From: an uncultured Christensenellaceae bacterium | GTDB lineage: Bacteria > Bacillota > Clostridia > Christensenellales > CAG-314 | Length of the DNA: 64,000 nucleotides | Assembly: GCA_910586625.1 (NCBI GenBank) | Contig: CAJUIZ010000003.1 | Location: 97,841 to 161,840 of the forward strand | Direction of reading: 5' to 3' | Part shown: positions 1 to 8,439 of the stretch, one piece after another | Numbering within the stretch: position 1 is the first letter of the stretch | Layout: each line of letters begins with the position of its first letter | Made by a program: the position numbers and the translations under genes | The notes under the pieces: generated by a model | What the model saw: only the letters and a program-made list of their open reading frames with translations | Told to the model about the DNA's origin: nothing | The model's database searches: none

Positions 1-3000
1 TTCGAATTGCAATTCGAACGCGCGGACACCGTCGGACAATACTTCTACCGTAACGGCAGTCGTCCCCGTAAAACCGCAGGCTGTAACGGTCAAAATACCG
101 TCGGAAACCGCAGCAGCCGCAATCGATTGGTTTGCAACCGTTACGTTGTAGGTAACCGTTGTGCCGTTGGCGTTTACGTATTGGGATAAATCTACCGTCT
201 TGCTGTCGTCAGCGCAATAGTTGAGCGTGATATCGTCGATATCGCCGAGCTTGATAGCCGTGGGAACGTCCTTGCCTACACGGACGATACCCAAGGTATT
301 GTAGGTGGTATTCGTAGTATTGCGGATAAAGTAGTAGTCGCTGCTGTCGCCTGCTACGTTGATTGCCTTGAACAATCTATCCGCAAGCCAACGGGAGTTG
401 ATATCCGCATATTTAGTTCCTGTATTTGTCGGAGTTAAATCCGTACCATTATGCAAGCGGATATAGTAATGTCTGCTTGCCGCGCCGTTTGCAGCACCGG
501 CTTCTTCGGAGGATTCCAGCTCGGAAATATCTACTTCGAATCTGAAAGCTCCTTCCGTTGCGGATTTATTGGCAACAATTAGTTTTTGCTTGCCTGTGCC
601 GTCAGCCGTTTCGTCAAGTAACAAATAGAGCGTTCCGTCGTAGGCGGCGGTTGTAGTACCCGCTATAACCAAAGTCGCCTTACCGTCTATTACCGTGATA
701 TTTACTTCGTTGAGAACATATTTATCCTGTCTGTAATACACGGCGACACAATTGTTGTTAGTTCCGAGATAGAAACAGCTTGCATCCGTCCAGTAAACCT
801 GAGTCATATCCATTTCCGCAGGAGCAACGTTAACGGTGCTTGCGGTTACGTCGTTGACCTTGTATCTCAAATTAAACGGCGTATTTGTTTTGTTATATCC
901 TTGAAGCGTTGCAAGCGGAAGTCTTGCGGTAAAGCTGCTACCGTCTATCACTGCTTCGACGTAATTGTCCGCGCTTGCCGCTACGTTGGTATTTATTAGA
1001 TATACATACAGGTTACGTACGTTACGCACAGTTCCGCTTAGTACGAAATAGCCGTTGTCGAACGCTATCGAAGTTGCGGTGACGGTATAAGAACTGTCGT
1101 ATTCCTTGACTTCTATACTGAACGTTTTAACCAAGCCGCCCTTATCGTTCCAAGACTTTACCGTAACGGACTTGTCCGTTGCGTAAAATACGTCGTCCGT
1201 CTTGATTGCAACGCCGCTTGCGTTAACCGCTTCTTCGTAGGATACGGCGTAGTATTCGCCGTCCGTAAAGTACATGCGGATATTGTACCAACCGCCTATG
1301 GGGCAGGTTGCAAGGTCGAAAGTAACGGTAAATTCGCCGTTAGCGCCCACTGTAATATTTTCGTAATGGTTGTATTTGCTGTCGTCTTTCGGATCGGCGC
1401 CTACGTAAAAACGTATGCCGTTATCGTTAGTAGTGCCTTCGATTGTAAGGTTGATTTTGCCGTCCTGCTCTGCTACCGTAACGGAATTAAGCGTCGCGGT
1501 GTTTTCCGAAACCGTCTGCGTGGTATACACTATCGCTACGTTTCCGCCCCAACCCGTAAACTTATAGACACGGTCTTCGAATTGATGAACAATGCTCTCG
1601 TCGTGATTGTACTTGACGTTTTGTTTGTCGCCGCCGTTTATAGACGACCACAGGTAGTACCATTCGTTATCGGCAAGCGTAAGCTGTTCAAGCCCTATTT
1701 GCGCCGTAAACGTTCCGTCGGTAAGTGTTACGTCTGCAAAGTATGCGTCGATATTTTCCTTGGTATTGTACAAATATAAGCGTAACGTTTCCACCGCGTC
1801 GTTTGCCGTACCGGTTATTACAAGATAGCCTTCGTTAAACTCCAAACGAGTAACTTCTATCAACGGAGCAAGCGGATTATATTCCGCAACGGTAAAGCTC
1901 AACGTTCCCGTGCCGCTGTCCGTCCAGGAAACGATAGTTATGGTTTTGTCTGCCGTATTGAAGCTTGCGCCGGCTGTCGCGGGCTGTCCGTCGACAGTAG
2001 TAGCCGCAAGCGGTACTACGAAGTAGGAAGTTGTAGTTCCGAAATACAAACGTACGTTTACGTAGTCAGTAGCTATATCCGCGCCTGCAAACAATTTGTC
2101 AAGGTCGTAGGTCACTGTAAACGCGCCGTCCGTTATTACTACGTCTACGTATTCTCTCCAAACGTCGCCTGCGGGATTAACCCCCAAATACAGCCTGAGA
2201 GCGTCGGCGTTAGTAGTGCCCGTTAACGTAAGCTTCACTCCGTCCGTGGTGGTAATTGCGCTGCTCGTCAAGTTAACGTAGTTGTTATCTTCTATTTTGA
2301 GATTAAAACGGTTGCTCCACGACACCACCGTCGCTTTGCGCGTAGCTGTTGCAACAACGTCGCCCTGCGCGTGATCCGTATCGTCGAGAGTAACGACGTA
2401 CGCAAAGCTCTCGGTCAAATAAATACGTATAATGTACCACTCGTTAGAAGTTAAGTCGTCTATTCGCATAGATACGCTGAACGTTCCGTCGGGGTTTAGC
2501 GTTATTGCTTGGTAACGTTCGTGTTCGTCGCTTATTTCCGCAACCAGACGGATATAGGACGTATCTTCGAATTCGATTTTGCCCGTAACGGTTAATATAA
2601 GCTGTCCTTCGTTTACCGAAAGCGCGGCTTTGATATTTTCGATATTGTATACGGGGTCGTTATATTCTGCGTCGATAGCGTCCAAAAATTCCTTGGTTAA
2701 GGCTTCGTCGCCTTCCGCAATTACCTTGGACAGTACTTCTACAAACATTGCGTAGCCGCGCGTTCCCGGGTGTACTCCGTCGCCGAACAGCAGGGACTTG
2801 TTTTGCGTGATTTCGTACAAGTCCACAAGCTCCATATCGCGTTCCGCGGCAATTTCTCTTTGAACGGGCGCTACGATATCGCGAATGTTGTCGTTGCTTA
2901 TATCGTAAATGCTCGAATACGCGTACGGAACGGTACAAATAATTATACGCATATCCGAATTAACCGCAAGAAGTTCATCAAGCAGGTGGTTATACGCCGC

Positions 3001-4494
3001 CGCAAAGTTCTCCTTAGTGGTAGCCGGATCGTTGGACGACTTAGAGTCGTTTGTACCCATATTGATAATAGCAATATCGGGCACTATTGCCTGTACCCCC
3101 CCCCATTGCTTGTTCTGCAACCAAGGCACGGGTTCGCCGTTAGCGTCGACGCCTGTATCCGTGCGTACCGTCCGTCCGCTCTTGCCGAAGTTGACAACGT
3201 TGTACGCGCCGCCGAGCTTGTTTTGAAGCTGCGCGGGATAGCTTTCCGTATAAAAGTTGCTTGCGCCTGCGCCTTCGGTTATGGAAGCACCTATCGCCGC
3301 AATAATGGGCACGTCTTTTACGTCGGCATTTGCAACCGGCTTAATTTGGAAGAAATCGCAAGCGTCCCACACCTTTGCCACAAGCCAAGTACCCGTCTTG
3401 AAGCTGCCCACTTGGGTATGCTTGAGAACGTTGTCGGCAACTGTTATTTGCGTTGTATTCTCGCCTGCGGCAAGCGTCGCGCGCTCGCCGTTGACGTACA
3501 GCTTGATAGAGCAAACCGTACGCTCTGTCGCCGCGTCGACGGCTTCTTCGAATTCGATATCTATGCGATTCCACTTGCCCAATTCAAACGTGGACGTTAC
3601 GCGCGCGGCAGACTTGTCGCCCGCGGTAGACACCGAAATACGCAGCTCGCCGTATTCGTACGACAAGCGGTAACTGTTGTTATTGGCGTTGTCCTTTCCG
3701 TTAGAATTGAACCACAGCTTGAAATCGTGCGTAGACTTGATCATAAAGGAAGCATTGGTAAGCTTCTCGCCGATGTTGACGGCTTGGTTTGCGCGGTGGA
3801 ACTTGACGGAACCGTCGTTCAAAGCATAAACTATATCGCCGCCGTCGTTAGACGCGCCGTTGTTGTTGGTCATATACTCCCAATTGGAAGCGTCGTATAC
3901 CTTGGCGTTCAATTCCGCAAGAGTAGGTTTGTCGTCGGGCTGTCCGCCAGTCCATTGCGCGGTTAACGTTACGTCTCTGGCGGGCATAGAGAAAGTATCG
4001 CCCTGACGGTAAGTTTTAGACCCGTCGCTCCAACCTGCAAATTCGTGATTCGCCAAAGTAAACGTATTGGCGGCTACCGTCACGTTATCGCCCGTCTTGT
4101 AGCTCTTTGTTTCGGGAGCCGTTCCCGTTGCGGAAGAGTTGCCCTTTTCGTAGCGTACCGAATAAGTATCGGCGGCAGACGTACTTCTCCACTGCGCGGT
4201 TAGCGTTACGTCGTGATCAGGCATAACAAAAGTATCTCCCTTTTTGTAAATATTGGAGCCGTCGCTCCAGCCCGTAAATTCGTGACCGTCGAGTTGGAAC
4301 GTTACGTCCGCAACCGTGACCGTATCTCCGACCTTATATTCCTGCGCTTGGGGAGCTTCTCCCGTAGCCGAGCCGTTGCCCTTGTCGTAATATACCGAGT
4401 AAGTCTGCTGCTTGCACGCGGTTAAAATAAGCGTTGAGCTTATAGCCAAACAAACAGCCAGACACAGCAAAACAATTCGTCTGTTCCGTGACAT
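1..4494 (-). CDS. Large secreted SGNH-hydrolase lipoprotein, C-terminus beyond window
   Basis: The frame is open from an ATG at 4494 to base 1 (about 1,498 codons) and is truncated by the window edge. Residues 1-27 form a lipoprotein signal ending in the lipobox LTAC (Cys27). Two InlB/Flg_new-type repeats follow (about 30-95 and 100-170; both contain YK-GD and GWSDGS), then a concanavalin/LamG-like stretch (about 180-390). An SGNH esterase domain comes next with block I GASITEG (Ser404), block III GTND (Asn482) and block V DGVHPG (Asp572, His575). From about residue 630 on there are about six related beta-sandwich repeats, each with an L-x-G-T-x(n)-LYLY-like core. I infer a cell-surface esterase acting on polysaccharide or another acylated substrate. 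The LacI-type operators upstream fit sugar-controlled expression. The SGNH call is firm; the substrate is unknown. Confidence 0.87.
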   Translation of the reverse strand, partial: MSRNRRIVLLCLAVCLAISSTLILTACKQQTYSVYYDKGNGSATGEAPQAQEYKVGDTVTVADVTFQLDGHEFTGWSDGSNIYKKGDTFVMPDHDVTLTAQWRSTSAADTYSVRYEKGNSSATGTAPETKSYKTGDNVTVAANTFTLANHEFAGWSDGSKTYRQGDTFSMPARDVTLTAQWTGGQPDDKPTLAELNAKVYDASNWEYMTNNNGASNDGGDIVYALNDGSVKFHRANQAVNIGEKLTNASFMIKSTHDFKLWFNSNGKDNANNNSYRLSYEYGELRISVSTAGDKSAARVTSTFELGKWNRIDIEFEEAVDAATERTVCSIKLYVNGERATLAAGENTTQITVADNVLKHTQVGSFKTGTWLVAKVWDACDFFQIKPVANADVKDVPIIAAIGASITEGAGASNFYTESYPAQLQNKLGGAYNVVNFGKSGRTVRTDTGVDANGEPVPWLQNKQWGGVQAIVPDIAIINMGTNDSKSSNDPATTKENFAAAYNHLLDELLAVNSDMRIIICTVPYAYSSIYDISNDNIRDIVAPVQREIAAERDMELVDLYEITQNKSLLFGDGVHPGTRGYAMFVEVLSKVIAEGDEALTKEFLDAIDAEYNDPVYNIENIKAALSVNEGQLILTVTGKIEFEDTSYIRLVAEISDEHERYQAITLNPDGTFSVSMRIDDLTSNEWYIIRIYLTESFAYVVTLDDTDHAQGDVVATATRKATVVSWSNRFNLKIEDNNYVNLTSSAITTTDGVKLTLTGTTNADALRLYLGVNPAGDVWREYVDVVITDGAFTVTYDLDKLFAGADIATDYVNVRLYFGTTTSYFVVPLAATTVDGQPATAGASFNTADKTITIVSWTDSGTGTLSFTVAEYNPLAPLIEVTRLEFNEGYLVITGTANDAVETLRLYLYNTKENIDAYFADVTLTDGTFTAQIGLEQLTLADNEWYYLWSSINGGDKQNVKYNHDESIVHQFEDRVYKFTGWGGNVAIVYTTQTVSENTATLNSVTVAEQDGKINLTIEGTTNDNGIRFYVGADPKDDSKYNHYENITVGANGEFTVTFDLATCPIGGWYNIRMYFTDGEYYAVSYEEAVNASGVAIKTDDVFYATDKSVTVKSWNDKGGLVKTFSIEVKEYDSSYTVTATSIAFDNGYFVLSGTVRNVRNLYVYLINTNVAASADNYVEAVIDGSSFTARLPLATLQGYNKTNTPFNLRYKVNDVTASTVNVAPAEMDMTQVYWTDASCFYLGTNNNCVAVYYRQDKYVLNEVNITVIDGKATLVIAGTTTAAYDGTLYLLLDETADGTGKQKLIVANKSATEGAFRFEVDISELESSEEAGAANGAASRHYYIRLHNGTDLTPTNTGTKYADINSRWLADRLFKAINVAGDSSDYYFIRNTTNTTYNTLGIVRVGKDVPTAIKLGDIDDITLNYCADDSKTVDLSQYVNANGTTVTYNVTVANQSIAAAAVSDGILTVTACGFTGTTAVTVEVLSDGVRAFELQFE

Positions 4495-4534
4495 TTTGCT
4501 TTGTTTCCCCCTTTATAATGGTAATCAAATTAGT

Positions 4535-4548
4535 GTTAACGCTAACAT
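4535..4548 (-). promoter_or_regulatory. LacI-family-type operator O2 of the SGNH lipoprotein
   Basis: TGTTAACGCTAACA is a near-perfect palindrome of the type bound by LacI/GalR-family sugar repressors. It lies in the leader, 28 bp from the similar site at 4563. No lacI-type gene is in the window, so the regulator is inferred. Confidence 0.6.
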
Positions 4549-4562
4549 TTTTGTGTACTTCT

Positions 4563-4576
4563 TGTTAACGTTATCA
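4563..4576 (-). promoter_or_regulatory. LacI-family-type operator O1 at the transcription start
   Basis: TGTTAACGTTATCA is palindromic with one mismatch. It lies directly downstream of the -10 box at 4579-4584, where a bound repressor would cover the expected start point. Paired with O2 at 4535 it could support cooperative binding. Confidence 0.6.
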
Positions 4577-4578
4577 TA

Positions 4579-4607
4579 ATTCTAACACGGCAAATACCGC
4601 TTGTCAA
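4579..4607 (-). promoter_or_regulatory. Sigma-A promoter of the SGNH lipoprotein
   Basis: On the minus strand, TTGACA (4607-4602) is followed after exactly 17 bp by TAGAAT (4584-4579). This is close to consensus, so strong transcription is expected when the adjacent operators are free. Confidence 0.8.
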
Positions 4608-4693
4608 TAGGGACTTTGAATATTTTTTACAGATATTTACCTATATAAGTCAATTCTATCGCTAAAAAGCTGCTTTTTACGCACTGTAACATT

Positions 4694-4719
4694 CGCCGAC
4701 GGTTGCCGACACGTCGGCG
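4694..4719 (-). terminator. Hairpin behind the alpha/beta hydrolase
   Basis: CGCCGAC (4694-4700) pairs with GTCGGCG (4713-4719). No good T-run follows on the minus strand, so terminator function is only possible. Confidence 0.35.
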
Positions 4720-4743
4720 ATAAATTTAATTGCAATCAAGTAA

Positions 4744-5538
4744 TTATTCGACTCGATTTCCGAAAAAATCCTGCAAGACGGAATTGAATCTGTCGGGATT
4801 ATCCATATTGGCGCAATGCCCCGCGCCCTGTATTACGGCAAGACTGCACTGCTCCTTGTTTGCCCATTTGCGTGCGATTGTCAACGCCATAGGGATATCG
4901 TGTTCGCCGCAGCCTACAAGCAACGGATATTTCCGCGGCTTGGACGGGAACTTGTTGATTAGCTTGTTAAGACCTGCCAAGTACCTGAAAGAGCGTTTGG
5001 GGAAACGTGCGTTCATATCGTAAAACTCCTGCTGCGCCTGCGGCGTATATGCGGAAATTTTTTTGTTGGATTGGGCAAACCATTTGACGGAAACAAGCGC
5101 CTTGAACATCATACCCATTTGCCCCTTAGAATTGGCGCGCTGCGCTTTCGTATCGAAATTGTTAATATCGTATCCGCCGAAGCACGCAAGCGACAATACC
5201 TTGTCTTCATAGCGGTTGGCAAAATCCTGTATTAAAACCGCGCCAAGCGAAACTCCGACAAGGAGGGCGGCGGCAATACCGTGCTTTTGAAAAATACCGT
5301 TTAGCCAATATGCCGTCTTTTCAATACCGTCGCCCTTACGCGCGGCAAGCGAACCGCCGTGTCCGATAACGTCCATTGCAATGATATTGTACTTTCCCGC
5401 AAAATACTCGAATTGCCTCTTGTACATACCGCTATCGGCAAAAGCGGCGTGCACAAAAACTATCCAATCGCTGCCGCCGCCTGCGGTCGTATCGGTATAA
5501 TAGGTTATAGGCGAATTATCCAAATACAGTTTATTCAT
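4744..5538 (-). CDS. Alpha/beta hydrolase
   Basis: 264-aa cytoplasmic alpha/beta-hydrolase. An oxyanion segment (FVHAAFAD) comes first, then the nucleophile elbow GVSLG (Ser97), the acid in CGEHD (Asp214) and the base in GAGH (His241), in the expected order and spacing. The ATG at 5538 overlaps the end of the upstream padR gene (ATGAATAA). A TTG four codons earlier is also in frame, but it sits against the AAGGAG ribosome site, so I prefer the ATG. Overlap with the PadR gene suggests co-transcription and control by that repressor. A role in clearing or modifying a small aromatic or ester inducer is inference; no substrate can be read from the sequence. Confidence 0.85.
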   Translation of the reverse strand: MNKLYLDNSPITYYTDTTAGGGSDWIVFVHAAFADSGMYKRQFEYFAGKYNIIAMDVIGHGGSLAARKGDGIEKTAYWLNGIFQKHGIAAALLVGVSLGAVLIQDFANRYEDKVLSLACFGGYDINNFDTKAQRANSKGQMGMMFKALVSVKWFAQSNKKISAYTPQAQQEFYDMNARFPKRSFRYLAGLNKLINKFPSKPRKYPLLVGCGEHDIPMALTIARKWANKEQCSLAVIQGAGHCANMDNPDRFNSVLQDFFGNRVE

Positions 5539-6067
5539 TACTATTGCCAAGCTCCTTTAACAGTTTAGTATACCAGTCTATATTGAATCTTACGAAATCG
5601 CGCCCGTACTTGGCGGATTGCAGCTGAAAAAACAGCAATTCGCCGTCTTTGTCCCGACGTATAAGATCATCGCCTTCTCGGCAGATTATATCTAATTTAT
5701 TATACGTATTTTCCAATTCTTCAATGTAGCCTTGAATAACGGATGCTCTGTTGCACGGTTCTGCAAAGCTCATAAAGTATACCTTGGCAAGCTCGGGATT
5801 CTTGACGGAACAGTTAATAGGACTGTTAATCCAGCTGTCGAAATGCGCCCTGCCCTGCTCCGTAACGGCATAAAGCTTGGTTGCGCGACCTTGTTCGCTT
5901 GCGGATTCCACGACGATATAGCGTTGCTCTAACAGTTTTTTTATTGCAAACTGTATGCTGCCCGTGCTGCAGCTGTACATAAGATTTAAGCCCTGCTCTA
6001 TACGCTTGCGTAATTGGTAAATAGAACGCGGTTTAAGCAACAGCAAACCCAATATTATGTTTTCCAT
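5531..6067 (-). CDS. PadR-family transcriptional regulator
   Basis: 178 aa. The N-terminal PadR winged helix (about 1-85) starts ILGLLLLKPRSIYQLRKRI and includes the wing segment TKLYAVTEQGR. A helical C-terminal dimerisation domain of the Vir_act_alpha_C type follows (about 90-175). PadR proteins are usually ligand-released repressors. The gene is first in a two-gene operon with the overlapping alpha/beta hydrolase. A 19-bp palindrome covers its own -10 box, so autorepression is the simplest reading. The ATG at 6067 has a GGGGAG ribosome site 7 nt upstream. Confidence 0.9.
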   Translation of the reverse strand: MENIILGLLLLKPRSIYQLRKRIEQGLNLMYSCSTGSIQFAIKKLLEQRYIVVESASEQGRATKLYAVTEQGRAHFDSWINSPINCSVKNPELAKVYFMSFAEPCNRASVIQGYIEELENTYNKLDIICREGDDLIRRDKDGELLFFQLQSAKYGRDFVRFNIDWYTKLLKELGNSNE

Positions 6068-6088
6068 TAAACTGCTCCCCTTACGTCG

Positions 6089-6126
6089 ATATTACTAATA
6101 GTAATATTGCTTTGTAAAAAAGTCAA
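6089..6126 (-). promoter_or_regulatory. padR promoter with 19-bp palindromic operator
   Basis: TTGACT (6126-6121), a 17-bp spacer and TACTAT (6103-6098) form the promoter. The odd palindrome ATATTACTAATAGTAATAT (6089-6107) has perfect 9-bp arms and contains the -10 box. This is the layout expected of an autoregulated PadR repressor. Confidence 0.8.
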
Positions 6127-6135
6127 GCATTCTAT

Positions 6136-6170
6136 ATTAAAAAGCGTACGCAATAAAATGCGTACGCTTT
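6136..6170 (-). terminator. Terminator of the ECF S-component gene
   Basis: A perfect 12-bp stem (AAAGCGTACGCA, 6141-6152, with its complement 6159-6170) has a 6-nt loop. On the minus strand a TTTTT run follows. It separates the ECF gene from padR. Confidence 0.85.
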
Positions 6171-6283
6171 GTGAAATTCGTTTATAAAGCAAGTGCATAA
6201 CAGGTTACCGGAAAGCCGAACAAAACACGTTTCTTACTCTGATTGCAGGTTAAGACGCGTATACCGACATTCGGGTAAAAACG

Positions 6284-6868
6284 TTACCTGCCGCGCTTGT
6301 CCAAATCCAACAACAGTTTAAGTCCCATAACGATGAAGGGCACTGCCGCCGCTTGCAACACGACTCCTACAAGTCCGATTTGAATCTGCGACCAAACGGT
6401 TGCAGGCGTAAACGGCGTAACGGATTGGAATACGACCGCAAGCAGCATAAACACCGCGCGCCCCGCAACCTGCGCAAGCAATACCGCGGGGAAAGCCGTC
6501 CAAACGTTTGCGGCAATCTTTTGGGAAAACAATCCCGAAACAACGGCGAATACGGCAAGCTCGGCTATCATAAAGGGCAGACGCGCGGCTATAGGCATAG
6601 GATTGCCGAAAGCAAGCGTTATAAGGAAGCTGACAACGGGCGACAGTACGCCTATACCAAGCCCCCACCACGTTCCGAGAATACAGCCGCCGATTAAAAC
6701 AGGCAAATACATTGGCAGCAATTGCATTCCGCCTTGTTGACCGAGCGCAGCGTGAATCAGCTGCGGCAACGCAACTGCCAAAGCGATAAGTCCCGCCGAA
6801 ATAAGACTTTTGACCGTAATTTTTATTTTCAGCGAATAATTTTTTCTTGTCAATACGCTTTCGACCAT
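6284..6868 (-). CDS. ECF transporter S-component (substrate unknown)
   Basis: 194 aa and very hydrophobic, with five to six membrane helices after a short basic N-terminus (KKN-like segment, about 1-20). Gly/Pro-rich segments LPVLIGGCILGTWWGLGIG and FMIAELAVFAVVSGL are typical of the PF12822-type substrate-binding subunit of energy-coupling-factor vitamin transporters. Such S-units work with a shared EcfA-A'-T module, which is not in this window. The gene is a single unit with its own promoter at 6962-6990 and its own terminator. I saw no known riboswitch in the short leader, so the vitamin or metabolite cannot be named. Confidence 0.8.
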   Translation of the reverse strand: MVESVLTRKNYSLKIKITVKSLISAGLIALAVALPQLIHAALGQQGGMQLLPMYLPVLIGGCILGTWWGLGIGVLSPVVSFLITLAFGNPMPIAARLPFMIAELAVFAVVSGLFSQKIAANVWTAFPAVLLAQVAGRAVFMLLAVVFQSVTPFTPATVWSQIQIGLVGVVLQAAAVPFIVMGLKLLLDLDKRGR

Positions 6869-6961
6869 AGCGAACTCCTTACGCGGACGACAAACGCCGT
6901 TATTAACGCCTATTAGAAGCGTAATTCAGCAGTAAAACCGCCGCAAAAATAATTATTTTAT

Positions 6962-7003
6962 ATTTTACAACAATCGATAAAAATTTTCAACTGATTTTTA
7001 TCG
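6962..7003 (-). promoter_or_regulatory. ECF S-component promoter flanked by an inverted repeat
   Basis: TTGAAA (6990-6985), a 17-bp spacer and TAAAAT (6967-6962). The arms CGATAAAAAT (6975-6984) and ATTTTTATCG (6994-7003) are perfect complements that bracket the -35 box, so this is a plausible operator. The rest of 6869-7120 shows no gene and no riboswitch that I recognise. Confidence 0.6.
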
Positions 7004-7120
7004 TGATTTTTAAGCGGCAGCTATTGCAAATCCCCGACGGCGCAGACTCGGCTTGCTGCTAACAAGCGATTGCTTTGTTTGCATTTTTGCAGAAAACACC
7101 GCGCTATTTACAAATAGTAA

Positions 7121-7149
7121 TTGATTTAACACACTTATTTTGATATAAT
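7121..7149 (+). promoter_or_regulatory. Promoter of the glycosyltransferase operon
   Basis: TTGATT (7121-7126), exactly 17 bp, TATAAT (7144-7149). About 95 nt of leader precede the start codon at 7251. Confidence 0.75.
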
Positions 7150-7250
7150 GATTTAGTAGCTGTCTAAACAACAGACACGCGGTTTTACGCTATAACACGG
7201 CGCGATTGCCGAGAATACAGCATCAACCTAACCGCACAAGGAGTATAATT

Positions 7251-8423
7251 ATGAAAATTGCGTTATTTACCGATAGTTTTCTTCCGGGAGTAGGCGGTAC
7301 GGAAAGAGCCGTATTGGGACTGGCTAACGCTTACTTAAAGTTGGGCGAAGAAGTCGCGGTATTCTGCCCCGATTTCAACCGTCACGACGATTCGGAATTC
7401 GCATTTCCCGTATTCCGCTGCAAAAGCATTAAACTGTCGCCTAACGACGTTTGCGCGTTCCCGTCGCTGTCGGGCAAATTCAAAAAGAAATTAAAGGATT
7501 TTAACCCCGATATAATTCATTGTCATACGGTGTCGCCGATGGCGGCATATGCGTTAAAGTACGCAAACAACAGTAAAAACAAACATCTGCCATCTCCCCG
7601 ACGCGTAATAATGACGGTGCATACTAAGTTCAAAACCGCATGGGAATGCAGCGTGCCGTCGAAAGCGATTGTGCGCGCTATGGTAAAAGACTTGCGCAAA
7701 AAACTGTATAAGGCGGACAAAGTATGCGTCGTATCTCGCGATATGATTGCGGAATTGAACAGCTACGGATACGACGGAGAAGCCGCCGTTATTCGTAACG
7801 GCGCAATGTTTGACAAGGTTGACGACATTGAAAAAGCAAAGCGGCTTGCAACCGAAAAATACGATTTGCAAAACGCAGAAAACGTATTGCTGTTTGTAGG
7901 AAGAATATTTAGGTACAAAAATCTGCAATTTATTTTTGACGCGTTGAAGTTAGTCAAGGAAAAAGTCCCGAACTTCAAAATATTGTTAACGGGTAAAGGC
8001 GACGACGAAGAATACTTCAAAAGCTATGCCGAAAAACTGGGATTATCCGCCAATACGGTATTTACGGGCGAGATTACGGACAAGGCGATGCTTTCGTCAA
8101 TTTACAGCGTAGGAGAGCTATTTGTATTTCCGTCTTTATTCGATAACGATCCTTTAACCGTCGTAGAAGCCGCATCGCGCAGAGTGCCCGCTATAACCAT
8201 AAAGAACACGGGCAGCAGCGAAAGAATAACCGACGGCGTAAACGGATTTATTTCGGATAATAACGTCGAAGCGTTTGCAGACAAAATTGTATATTTGCTT
8301 AACCACAAAGACGAATTGAAACAAGCCGGCATAAACGCCGAAAAAAGCATACCCAAGGACTGGACGCAAACGGCGCAGGAGTATTTGGAAATTTACAAAC
8401 AAGTATTGCAAAATAAAAAATAA
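7251..8423 (+). CDS. GT4-family glycosyltransferase
   Basis: 390 aa, GT-B fold. The N-terminal acceptor domain opens MKIALFTDSFLPGVGGTERA, the usual GT4 nucleotide-proximal loop. The C-terminal donor domain has LLFVGRIFRYKN and the signature FDNDPLTVVEAA. In that signature the first acid of the family E-x7-E motif is Asp. The start at 7251 is chosen because AAGGAG lies 7 nt upstream; an in-frame ATG at 7206 lacks a ribosome site. The protein resembles retaining transferases that use UDP-sugars on lipids or proteins, including diacylglycerol glucosyltransferases, but the acceptor is unknown. The downstream gene starts 16 nt later and is probably co-transcribed. Confidence 0.85.
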   Translation: MKIALFTDSFLPGVGGTERAVLGLANAYLKLGEEVAVFCPDFNRHDDSEFAFPVFRCKSIKLSPNDVCAFPSLSGKFKKKLKDFNPDIIHCHTVSPMAAYALKYANNSKNKHLPSPRRVIMTVHTKFKTAWECSVPSKAIVRAMVKDLRKKLYKADKVCVVSRDMIAELNSYGYDGEAAVIRNGAMFDKVDDIEKAKRLATEKYDLQNAENVLLFVGRIFRYKNLQFIFDALKLVKEKVPNFKILLTGKGDDEEYFKSYAEKLGLSANTVFTGEITDKAMLSSIYSVGELFVFPSLFDNDPLTVVEAASRRVPAITIKNTGSSERITDGVNGFISDNNVEAFADKIVYLLNHKDELKQAGINAEKSIPKDWTQTAQEYLEIYKQVLQNKK

Positions 8424-8439
8424 AAACGGGAGAACTCTT

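Noticed and set aside
2770..3966. 398-aa plus-strand open frame
   Set aside because: It mirrors the SGNH lipoprotein coding strand; the minus frame has a signal peptide, catalytic motifs and continuous domain structure, while this frame has none.
6869..7000. Riboswitch upstream of the ECF S-component
   Set aside because: The leader is under 100 nt and I could not fit it to TPP, FMN, cobalamin, THF or preQ1 consensus; an operator-type repeat is a better reading.
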